From positions 1 through 59,712 of the forward strand of contig SEEL01000021.1 of NCBI GenBank assembly GCA_004144345.1: a stretch of 59,712 nt of DNA, read 5' to 3'. The position numbers and the translations under genes were made by a program. Within the stretch, counting starts at the first letter, position 1. Each line of letters opens with the position of its first letter. This DNA is from Hyphomicrobiales bacterium. Its GTDB lineage: Bacteria; Pseudomonadota; Alphaproteobacteria; Rhizobiales; Devosiaceae. The notes under the pieces are model-generated. The model made no database searches. It saw only the letters and a list, made by a program, of their open reading frames with translations, and had not been told where the DNA came from. Below, piece after piece: positions 53,641-59,712 of this stretch.

Positions 53641-54597
53641 GTGGGCGCTAGCGACGAGATGAGCAGCAGTGCGACAGCCGAGAAGGCGCCGCTGAGCGAC
53701 GTCATGCTCGCCATGGATGTGGTGGATACGCTCCGCCACAACCAGGACCTTGTCGCGCGCGAGCTGAATGGCGAAGCGCGCGAGAAGCAGCTCATCGAGA
53801 AGCTGCGCCAGCTGTATCACCAGCAGGGCATCGAGGTTCCCGATGCCATCCTCAAGGAGGGCGTGGCGGCGCTCGGCGAGAGCCGCTTCGCCTACAAGCC
53901 GCCCGCCCCCGGCTTCGGCACGACGCTCGCCCGGCTCTATGTCGGCCGCAAGCGCTGGCTGCCGGCGGCTTTCGCGCTGTTCCTCATCCTCGCCATCAGC
54001 CTGGGCGGCTACTTCCTCGTCTACCAGCCGCTGCGCGCGGCGCAGGCCGAGCAGGCACGCATCGAGCTCGCCGAGCAATTGCCGGCCGAGATGGATGCGC
54101 TCTACCAGACCATCTTCGAGGAAACCAAAGTCACCCAGGCGGCCGACGATGCGGCCGCCATCCGCGATCGCGGCAAGACCGCCGCGGCCGAAGGCAATCG
54201 CCCCGGCGCGGTCGAGGCCATCGCCGCGCTCACCGCTTTGCGCGACACGCTGCGGCAGGAATACCAGCTGCGCATCGTCAGCCGCGACGGCGAGAAGTCC
54301 GGCTTCTGGACCTTCCCCGAGATCAACACCGCGGCCACCAATTACTACATCGTGGTCGAGGCCATCGACTCGCGCGGCAACGCGCTGAGCCTGCCCATCC
54401 TCAACGAGGAAAACAACCAGACCGAGACCGTCTCCAAATGGGGCCTGCGCGTTCCCGAGGAGGTCTATCGCTCGGTCGAGGCCGACAAGCGCGACGACGG
54501 CATCATCCAGCGCAATGTTGCAGCGGTGAAGACCTTCGGCTTCCTCGATCCCGACTACCTGGTCCGGGTGCTGGGCGGCACAGTGACGCGGTGGTGA
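53641..54597 (+). CDS. DUF6384-like single-pass membrane protein
   Basis: A 318-residue protein starting at GTG 53641. The N-terminal cytoplasmic part opens LSDVMLAMDVVDTLRHNQDL and continues into a charged helix; a membrane helix lies at about 106-128; a helical segment (about 130-200) precedes a beta-rich C-terminal domain (YQLRIVSRDGEKSGFW; NYYIVVEAID) ending VRVLGGTVTRW. The layout is that of the DUF6384 family, of unknown function. It is the membrane anchor of the three-gene unit. Confidence 0.72.
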   Translation: MGASDEMSSSATAEKAPLSDVMLAMDVVDTLRHNQDLVARELNGEAREKQLIEKLRQLYHQQGIEVPDAILKEGVAALGESRFAYKPPAPGFGTTLARLYVGRKRWLPAAFALFLILAISLGGYFLVYQPLRAAQAEQARIELAEQLPAEMDALYQTIFEETKVTQAADDAAAIRDRGKTAAAEGNRPGAVEAIAALTALRDTLRQEYQLRIVSRDGEKSGFWTFPEINTAATNYYIVVEAIDSRGNALSLPILNEENNQTETVSKWGLRVPEEVYRSVEADKRDDGIIQRNVAAVKTFGFLDPDYLVRVLGGTVTRW

Positions 54598-54598
54598 C

Positions 54599-56173
54599 AT
54601 GACTCTCTCCGGACCCGAAGCCCTCCGCTCCCTCGACGAAGCCCTGCGCGACATCCGCCGCGAAGAGGACGAGATCGCCAAGCGTCTCGCCCACTCCGCC
54701 GAGCTGATGACCAAGCTGCGCGAGCAGGAAGGCGAACTGCTGCGCCAGCTGGCGCAGGTGCGGCTCGATCCCGCGACGCAGTCCGAACTCGCCGGCCAGA
54801 TCAGCCAGGCCGAGCTCAAGGCGCGCGACATGCTGAAGACGCATGGCGCCGATCTCGCCGCGTCCAACCAGCGCCTCGCCGCGCTCGATGCCGACATCAG
54901 CAAGGATACGGCCGAGCGCGCGACGCTGCAGGCCGACGCGGCGCGACGCGACAGCGAACTCAAGGCGCTGGCCGACAAGGTGCGCCCGCAGCTCAGCACC
55001 GATCCGGCCTTTGCCAAGAAGCTCGCCGACGCGCGCGAGCTGGCGGCGATTGCCGAAGAGAGCCTGCGCAAGACCAATCAGGCCGAGGCCGACCGCGACG
55101 AGAAGGGCAAGCCCTATCGCGACGATCCGCTGTTCATGTATCTGTGGAACGCCGGCTACGGCACCAAGAACTACCGCGCCAACAATTTCGTCGCCTGGCT
55201 CGACGGCAAGGTCGCGGCGCTGGTCGGCTATCCCGAGGCGCGGCCGAATTTCTCGATGTTGAACGAGATTCCACTGCGGCTGCGCGAGCATGCCGAGCGG
55301 CAGCAGGCCAATGCCCAGGCCGCCGACGATGAGCTCGTTGCCCTCGAAAGCGCCGCCATCGACGCCGCCGGCGGCAAGGCCGCGCGCGAGGCGATGGAAG
55401 ATGTCGTCGCCAGGATCGACGCGCTCGACAAGGATATCGTGTCGCTGCAGGACCAGCGCGACGAGGCGCTGAAGGCGCAGCGCGAACTGGCACAGGGCAG
55501 CGATCCCGCCTTCGCCGCCGCCATTGCCGGTCTCGCCGAGGCGCTCGGCCGCGAAGATCTGCGCAATCTCCTCGCCGCCGCCCGCGCCACGCAGACCGGG
55601 CAGGACGACACCATCGTCAAGCAGATCGATGACCTCCGCCAGCGCCGCAAGGAAGAGGACGACGAGGCCACCGACCAGAAGTCGCGCCTCAAGACCCTCG
55701 CGGCCCGTCGGCGCGAGCTCGAGGACATCCAATACGAATTCAAGAAGCAGGGTTTCGACAATCCGAGCTCGACCTTCCGCGAGGACAATCTGGTCGGCGA
55801 TCTGCTCAACGATTTCCTGCGCGGCGGCATCAGCGCGGCCAATTACTGGAACCAGTGGCAGCGCAGCCAGAAGTGGACCGGGCCGCGCACCGATAACTGG
55901 AATTTCGACGAACGCTTCGGCGGCGACAATCGCCGCGACGATTCCGACGACAATGGCTGGGGCAATTTCAACTGGCCCGACAACAGCTTCGGCGGTGGCG
56001 GCGGCGGTGGCAGCAGCAAGCGCAGCAAGGGCTATGGCGGCCCGGGCGGCGGCTGGGGCCGCATCACCTTCGGCAATTCCGGCGGCGGCAGCGGCGGCAC
56101 CTTCTCACGCCCCCGCACCGGCTCCTCCGGCAGCCGCAGCGGCGGCGGCTTCAAAACCGGCGGCGGGTTCTAG
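54599..56173 (+). CDS. Coiled-coil protein with Gly-rich C-terminus
   Basis: A 524-residue soluble protein. Residues about 5-160 and 225-385 are long charged coiled coils; between them is a compact segment with DDPLFMYLWNAGYGTKNY and FVAWLDGKVAALVGYPEARP. After a conserved-looking NLVGDLLNDFLRGGISAANY comes a low-complexity tail rich in Gly, Ser, Arg and Trp/Phe, ending GGGFKTGGGF. It begins 1 nt after the DUF6384-like stop. I know no function for this architecture. Confidence 0.75.
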   Translation: MTLSGPEALRSLDEALRDIRREEDEIAKRLAHSAELMTKLREQEGELLRQLAQVRLDPATQSELAGQISQAELKARDMLKTHGADLAASNQRLAALDADISKDTAERATLQADAARRDSELKALADKVRPQLSTDPAFAKKLADARELAAIAEESLRKTNQAEADRDEKGKPYRDDPLFMYLWNAGYGTKNYRANNFVAWLDGKVAALVGYPEARPNFSMLNEIPLRLREHAERQQANAQAADDELVALESAAIDAAGGKAAREAMEDVVARIDALDKDIVSLQDQRDEALKAQRELAQGSDPAFAAAIAGLAEALGREDLRNLLAAARATQTGQDDTIVKQIDDLRQRRKEEDDEATDQKSRLKTLAARRRELEDIQYEFKKQGFDNPSSTFREDNLVGDLLNDFLRGGISAANYWNQWQRSQKWTGPRTDNWNFDERFGGDNRRDDSDDNGWGNFNWPDNSFGGGGGGGSSKRSKGYGGPGGGWGRITFGNSGGGSGGTFSRPRTGSSGSRSGGGFKTGGGF

Positions 56174-56202
56174 GCCCACCTCAGGCCCGCACCACCACCG
56201 CA

Positions 56203-56301
56203 CTCTCCCTCCCCCGCGTGGGGAGGGCGGCGCGCTCGCTTTCGCGACCAGCGAAAGCCTAGCAAGCCGGGGTGGGGGACTCACAAGAACAGACTTCGTT
56301 C
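56203..56301 (+). repeat. GC-rich mosaic repeat, family B
   Basis: It runs from a C-rich start through 'gcgtggggagggcggcgcgc', a stem-loop 'ctttcgcgaccagcgaaag', 'agcaagccggggtggggg' to 'acagacttcgttc'. The same order, with small changes, is at 58556-58656. It lies just after the three-gene operon. Confidence 0.65.
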
Positions 56302-56316
56302 GGTGGGGCCGGTCAT

Positions 56317-56384
56317 CCCCCCACCCAGCGTCGCTAGTTCGCTACGCTCACAAGCTGTGCTGCCCTCCCCACGCGGGGGAGGGA
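56317..56384 (-). repeat. GC-rich mosaic repeat, family B, inverted copy
   Basis: Reversed relative to 56203-56301, with 'ccccccaccc' at one end and 'acgcgggggaggga' at the other and a different central stem. With its neighbour it forms a converging pair. The window start (1-51) holds a related copy. Confidence 0.5.
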
Positions 56385-56411
56385 CATCAGTGCCGACTGC
56401 TGGTCAATTGC

Positions 56412-56966
56412 CTAGACGCACGGCCCCATCTGCGTGCTGCCCGGCTGCTGCAGCAGGACGCTCAGCAACTGCCCGTCGAGGAACGGGATCGCGCCCCGGC
56501 CCGGCAGCACCGCATACACCGACACCGTCGTGTAGTTCGGATCGACCGTCCCGGCGGTGCACAGCTTGGGCACCATGCCGACTGTCACATTGGTCGCCGT
56601 CGCGCCGCGCTGCTGCGCCGAAAGCTGCGCATTGCGGATGGCCTGCTTGTCGATCTCGGTGAAGGCGAAGAGGTAATATTGCCGGTCGGCAGCAGGCGGC
56701 GGCAATTCGCGCGGGAAATCGTAGATGTCGGCCTGCAGCGGCGTCAGCCGCAGATGCTCGGCCGGCCCGCCATTGGCCACGTCATAGGTAAAGAGCGAGC
56801 CCTTGGCCGGGGCGAGGCCGCGCGGCAAATCGAAAGCCACCAGCATGCTGGCGATATCGTCGCGCACGAGGTCGAGCTTGCCGGTCGGGCCGGTCGGCAT
56901 GCCGATGGTCGAACAGGCGGCGAGGAACAGGAACAGCCCGCCAGCCAGCAATTTCAGATATTTCAT
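56412..56966 (-). CDS. Lipoprotein of unknown function
   Basis: A 184-residue predicted lipoprotein: signal MKYLKLLAGGLFLFLAAC, with the lipobox cysteine at residue 18. The mature part shows no known domain; it has a FDLPRGLAPAKGSLFTYDV stretch and two further cysteines (KLCTAG and the C-terminal GPCV). The start at 56966 has GGAG at 7 nt. It stands alone between repeats and the hydrolase gene. Confidence 0.78.
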   Translation of the reverse strand: MKYLKLLAGGLFLFLAACSTIGMPTGPTGKLDLVRDDIASMLVAFDLPRGLAPAKGSLFTYDVANGGPAEHLRLTPLQADIYDFPRELPPPAADRQYYLFAFTEIDKQAIRNAQLSAQQRGATATNVTVGMVPKLCTAGTVDPNYTTVSVYAVLPGRGAIPFLDGQLLSVLLQQPGSTQMGPCV

Positions 56967-57078
56967 CACAATACTCCGCCGCCCCTTTCCGTAACCGGAT
57001 TCGGGGGCGGCGGGAAATCAACTGCGGTTGGCGGGGCGAACCCTCCCGGGACCGGCCGGACAGAGCCGGGCAATCGCA

Positions 57079-57873
57079 TCACGCCTTGCCAGCCGGCGTG
57101 GCTTCGGCCAGCCAGTCCAGCGTGTACTTGGCCACGTCTTCCCAGCCCCTCTCGCCCGCAAGGAAATGGTCGCGGTCCTCGAACTCGTGGAAGTCGGTGC
57201 GCGAGGGCGCCTTCTTCTGGATGTTGAACACCTGCCGGGCGAGGAACGGGCTCACCGTGCGGTCATGCTCGGCCGACAGCACCAGCAGCGGCTGCTTGCG
57301 GTTCTTCACCTTGACGCCGGTGCCGATCATGCCCGCCGCCTGGTAGAAGATGCGGCTTGAGGTCGGCACCACATAGGCGTCATAGGCCGCCTTCTGTTCC
57401 TCGGCGCTCAGCAGATTGGCAAAACTCTTCGCAAAGCCCGCGCGGCTGATGAGATAGGGCGTGCTCGGCCCGCTCAGCACCGGCGGCAGTGCCGCGAGCA
57501 GCGAGATCAGGCCCGGGAAGGCGCCGGCCGTCGGGCCGGGGTCCATCGCAATGCCCGCCACGCCATAGCCGCGGTCGAGCAGCAGCTGGGTGATCAGCCC
57601 GCCCATCGAATGGCCGATCAGGATCGGCTGTTCCGGCAGGGCGTCGATGAATTTGGCATAGGCATCGACGATCTGGCTGAAGGTCAGCTTGCCGAGCCGC
57701 TTGTCGGGGTTGGCGCGGAGGTCTTCGGGCTTGCCCTCGAGATAGGGCCAGGCGGGCGCATGAGTGGTGTAGCCGGCGGCCTCGAAGGCGCTGCGGAACT
57801 TGTCCCAGCTGGAGGTGTGCATCCAGGCGCCGGTGATGAACACGACGGTCTTGGTCTGAGCAATCTTGGTCAT
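57079..57873 (-). CDS. Alpha/beta hydrolase
   Basis: A 264-residue serine hydrolase with the nucleophile elbow GHSMGG (S89), the acid in LVLSAEHDRTVSP and a histidine in FEDRDHFLAGE near the C-terminus; WMHTSSWDKF forms the oxyanion region. Substrate unknown. The start at 57873 has GAGGAG upstream. It is divergent from an OhrR-type regulator, and the intergenic palindromes suggest that the two are controlled together. Confidence 0.9.
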   Translation of the reverse strand: MTKIAQTKTVVFITGAWMHTSSWDKFRSAFEAAGYTTHAPAWPYLEGKPEDLRANPDKRLGKLTFSQIVDAYAKFIDALPEQPILIGHSMGGLITQLLLDRGYGVAGIAMDPGPTAGAFPGLISLLAALPPVLSGPSTPYLISRAGFAKSFANLLSAEEQKAAYDAYVVPTSSRIFYQAAGMIGTGVKVKNRKQPLLVLSAEHDRTVSPFLARQVFNIQKKAPSRTDFHEFEDRDHFLAGERGWEDVAKYTLDWLAEATPAGKA

Positions 57874-57945
57874 TTTGGTCTCCTCTAAATCCTGACTTTG
57901 CGCCGGGGCCTCATGCCCTCGGCGTCTGGACAATTAGATCGCACA

Positions 57946-57956
57946 CGATTTAATCG
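57946..57956. promoter_or_regulatory. Palindromic site 1 between hydrolase and OhrR-type gene
   Basis: CGATT-T-AATCG, with flanking CACA and CGC that make it resemble site 2. It lies 73-83 nt upstream of the hydrolase start. Confidence 0.55.
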
Positions 57957-58000
57957 CGCACCAGAGCACAAATCCGCATGACAGCCATGCGTCTATCGCT

Positions 58001-58015
58001 TGCGATTCAATCGCA
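58001..58015. promoter_or_regulatory. Palindromic site 2 between hydrolase and OhrR-type gene
   Basis: TGCGATT-C-AATCGCA, a perfect 7-bp palindrome around one central base, 38-52 nt upstream of the regulator start. Site 1, 55 bp away, shares the CGATT-N-AATCG core. Two sites in one divergent gap fit a MarR/OhrR dimer controlling both genes. Confidence 0.7.
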
Positions 58016-58052
58016 CGCGCCTTATATACTGGAAGCTCAAGTGGAGACTGCC

Positions 58053-58529
58053 ATGCCCGCCCCCATCATCCCGGCCGATCCCGATGAACTCGCGGCCCAG
58101 ATCAAGCTCGACGTGCTGATATGCTTTGCCGCCTATTCGGCCTCGCACGCCTTTTCGCGCTTCTACCGCCCGATGCTCGACAAACTCGGCCTTACCTACC
58201 CGCAGTTCATCGTCCTCATGGTGCTGTGGGAAAAGGGCAAGACGACGATGAAGGCGCTGACCTCCGAACTGATGCTCGATTCCAACACGCTGACGCCGCT
58301 GCTCAAGAAGCTCGAAGCCGCCGGTCTCGTCGAGCGCTCGCGCAACAAGGACGATGAGCGCGTCCTCGATGTCGCCCCCACCGCCAAGGCCATGGCCCTC
58401 AAGCCCGACGGCCAGAAAGCCTCCCTCGCTCTGGCCCTCGCTACCGGCGAATCCCTCGAAGGCGTCCTCGAACTGCAACAGCGCCTCACCCGCGCCCGCG
58501 ACAATATCGAGAAGGCGCTCGAAGCCTGA
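58053..58529 (+). CDS. OhrR-type MarR family regulator
   Basis: A 158-residue winged-helix regulator closest in pattern to OhrR: LDVLICFAAYSASHAFSRFY with C24 in the position of the peroxide-sensing cysteine, GLTYPQFIVLMVLWE, the recognition helix LDSNTLTPLLKKLEAAGLV and wing DDERVLDV. OhrR senses organic hydroperoxides. The usual partner Ohr is not here; an alpha/beta hydrolase is divergent instead. The start at 58053 has GGAG at 6 nt; earlier in-frame codons overlap operator site 2. Confidence 0.9.
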   Translation: MPAPIIPADPDELAAQIKLDVLICFAAYSASHAFSRFYRPMLDKLGLTYPQFIVLMVLWEKGKTTMKALTSELMLDSNTLTPLLKKLEAAGLVERSRNKDDERVLDVAPTAKAMALKPDGQKASLALALATGESLEGVLELQQRLTRARDNIEKALEA

Positions 58530-58555
58530 GATAACACTTCCAGTCTCTCAGTCAG

Positions 58556-58656
58556 GTCTCTCTCCCCCGCGTGGGGAGGGCGGCGCGCCCGGCTTTCGCG
58601 ACCAGCGAAAGCCCCAGCAAGCCGGGGTGGGGGGAGTCGCCCGGACAGACTTCGTT
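58556..58656 (+). repeat. GC-rich mosaic repeat, family B
   Basis: Second direct copy of the element at 56203-56301, with the same stem-loop 'ctttcgcgaccagcgaaag' and the same end 'acagacttcgttc'. It fills the space between the OhrR-type gene and the nucleotidyltransferase gene. Confidence 0.65.
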
Positions 58657-58702
58657 CTGCATTGGCGGTATCGGCGAGCCAAGAATCGCCTACCCTCCCG
58701 CC

Positions 58703-59314
58703 ATGCACGATCACCTCATCCATGCCGGCCGCCCCGACGCAGAACAGCGCGCCGCGCTCGAGGCGATCATCCGCTCCTCGCCACTGCTGATGGAGGTGCT
58801 CACCCTCCTCCGCGATGACGGCCTGCCCGATCATCTGCTGGTCGCCGGCGTTATCTACAATCTGGTCTGGAACCGCCTCACCGGCCGCCCCGATCTCACC
58901 GGCATCAACGATATCGACGTGTTCTATTTCGACGGCAGTGACCTCAGCTACGAGGCCGAGGACACCGTCATCCAGCGCCTCGCGCCGCGTTTCGCGCATC
59001 TGCCGCTGCCGGTCCAGATCCGCAACCAGGCGCGCGTCCATCTCTGGTTCGAAGACAAGTTTGGATCACCGTTCCAGCCGCTGACCTCCGCCGCCGAAAT
59101 GCTCGGCCGCTACGCCAGCAAGACCCACGCCGTCGCCGCCCGCCTCGAGCCCGACGACAGCCTCACTCTCTTCGCCCCCTTCGGCCTCGACGACATCTTC
59201 GCCTTCCGCCTCACCCCCAACCCGGTGCTGAACAACAAACGCGCCCACGACACCAAGGCCGCACGAGCCAAGACCATATGGCCCGAACTGACAATCGTTC
59301 CCTGGCCAGAGTGA
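58703..59314 (+). CDS. Nucleotidyltransferase family protein (DUF925)
   Basis: A 203-residue protein of the DUF925 nucleotidyltransferase-like family, seen from the opening EAIIRSSPLLMEVLTLLR, VAGVIYNLVWNRLTG, the acidic motif GINDIDVFYFD, RNQARVHLWFEDKFG and a C-terminal DDIFAFRLTPNP. Substrate unknown. ATG 58703 is used, since upstream in-frame sequence is repeat DNA. The last 30 bases of the gene are included in a 97-bp inverted repeat with the window end. Confidence 0.88.
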   Translation: MHDHLIHAGRPDAEQRAALEAIIRSSPLLMEVLTLLRDDGLPDHLLVAGVIYNLVWNRLTGRPDLTGINDIDVFYFDGSDLSYEAEDTVIQRLAPRFAHLPLPVQIRNQARVHLWFEDKFGSPFQPLTSAAEMLGRYASKTHAVAARLEPDDSLTLFAPFGLDDIFAFRLTPNPVLNNKRAHDTKAARAKTIWPELTIVPWPE

Positions 59315-59381
59315 AAGCGAGAGAGCCGCCCCACCACCGCTACTCGGTGGCTTACCGCGATGCCCGGCAGTCGGGATATCC
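59285..59381 (+). repeat. Left arm of a perfect 97-bp inverted repeat
   Basis: Bases 59285-59381 are identical to the reverse complement of 59616-59712. The arm begins inside the 3' end of the nucleotidyltransferase gene and ends within a family A repeat. The match stops at the inner edge and runs to the last base of the window at the outer edge, so its true length is not known. Confidence 0.95.
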
Positions 59382-59436
59382 TCCCCCGTGCAACGGGGGA
59401 GGGGGACCGGCGAAGCCGGTGGTGGGGGCGACCCCA
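59371..59436 (+). repeat. GC-rich mosaic repeat, family A
   Basis: Third direct copy of the framework seen at 285-348, with stems 'ccccgtgcaacgggg' and 'accggcgaagccggt'. The first ten bases or so belong also to the long inverted repeat. Confidence 0.65.
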
Positions 59437-59462
59437 ATCACCGCGCTTCGTCTCACCCACAA

Positions 59463-59544
59463 CGTCATTCCCGCGCAGGCGGGAATCCAGGGCAGTCAGC
59501 ACAATGGTCGTGGCCTCTGGATCCCCGCCTTCGCGGGGATGACG
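59463..59544. repeat. 82-bp hairpin repeat, second copy
   Basis: Same length and order as 375-456; the first 40 bases are identical and about six differences lie in the second half. It again has the ATTCCC-N8-GGGAAT core and inverted ends, and it sits in the loop of the long inverted repeat. Confidence 0.75.
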
Positions 59545-59555
59545 CAGTGAATGTG

Positions 59556-59626
59556 GCCCGCCCCACCCACCACGCTTCGCGTGGTCCCCCCTCCCCAGCG
59601 CTGCGCGCCGAGGAGGGATATCCCGA
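59556..59626 (-). repeat. GC-rich mosaic repeat, family A, inverted copy
   Basis: On the minus strand it reads 'tcgggatatccctcctcgg', a stem with 'gcgcgcagcgct', 'ggggaggggggacc', then 'acgcgaagcgtggtgggtggggcgggcc'. It converges with the copy at 59371-59436. Confidence 0.55.
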
Positions 59627-59712
59627 CTGCCGGGCATCGCGGTAAGCCACCGAGTAGCGGTGGTGGGGCGGCTCTCTCGCTTTCACTCTGGCCAGGGAAC
59701 GATTGTCAGTTC
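59616..59712 (-). repeat. Right arm of the 97-bp inverted repeat, reaching the window end
   Basis: This is the reverse complement of 59285-59381 without a mismatch. Read from the window end it repeats the last 30 bases of the nucleotidyltransferase gene, its stop codon and the following 67 bases. Either a second, inverted copy of the gene lies beyond the window, or this is a fold-back artefact. Confidence 0.95.

Noticed and set aside
52378-55077. A 2.7-kb open frame on the minus strand
   Set aside because: It is the antisense shadow of the TelA-like and DUF6384-like genes in GC-rich DNA; its translation is low in complexity with no domain, while the plus-strand frames have start sites, spacing and family patterns.
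59278-59712. Short open frames in both directions over the repeats at the window end
   Set aside because: They mirror each other because of the inverted repeat and encode repeat sequence; there is no evidence for a protein.

Overview
The window is about 59.7 kb of GC-rich bacterial chromosome. It most resembles an alphaproteobacterium of the Hyphomicrobiales, and a Devosia-like organism is my best guess. That rests on the def-fmt-truA cluster facing dapE, a short bacterial-type SRP RNA beside dnaX-ybaB-recR, a GTTC-N7-GTTC LexA-type box at dinB, a Caulobacter/rhizobial style Tad (cpa) pilus locus, and dense single-strand operons with 1-4 nt overlaps. I could not run a database search, so the genus is an inference.

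Layout. 1-1122: intergenic mosaic repeats, an 82-bp hairpin repeat and a non-coding stretch with strong secondary structure. 1123-7489: DUF805 protein, dapE, two small membrane proteins, then truA, fmt and def on the other strand, and rmuC. 7556-13227: an acidic protein, an acyltransferase, a sulfide-dehydrogenase-like flavoprotein, and the replication/repair set recR-ybaB-dnaX with the SRP RNA gene. 13281-21982: PilZ protein, pseudoazurin, SOS-type dinB, pheA, membrane-anchored cytochrome c, GhrA-type dehydrogenase, a VTT-domain protein, a MarR-GNAT fusion and an M17 aminopeptidase. 22025-33184: the Tad/Flp pilus locus (tadD; cpaB-cpaC-cpaE-cpaF-tadB-tadC; cpaA; flp; a CpaC-N-like protein; two TadE-like pseudopilins).

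33223-37023: a HAD phosphatase and the upp, deoB, deoA cluster. 37066-40012: a MarR repressor divergent from a HlyD/DUF2955 efflux pair, with a perfect palindrome between them. 40062-41927: GlxA-type regulator, an exported AhpD-like protein and a small membrane protein. 41912-51564: a nine-gene operon for nucleoside import and breakdown (BMP-type ABC transporter, cdd, purine nucleoside phosphorylase, deoC, a two-domain ALDH16-like aldehyde dehydrogenase and a small DUF protein). With deoA/deoB/upp this gives a nearly complete route from imported nucleosides to free bases and to acetaldehyde plus glyceraldehyde 3-phosphate.

51836-59712: accessory-looking DNA. It holds a CoxG-like protein; an operon of a TelA-like protein, a DUF6384-like membrane protein and a coiled-coil Gly-rich protein, which is the best candidate here for an uncharacterised system; a lipoprotein; an alpha/beta hydrolase divergent from an OhrR-type regulator with two palindromic sites; a DUF925 nucleotidyltransferase; and mosaic repeats ending in a perfect 97-bp inverted repeat that runs off the window edge. 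No tRNA, rRNA, CRISPR array, insertion sequence or prophage was recognised.
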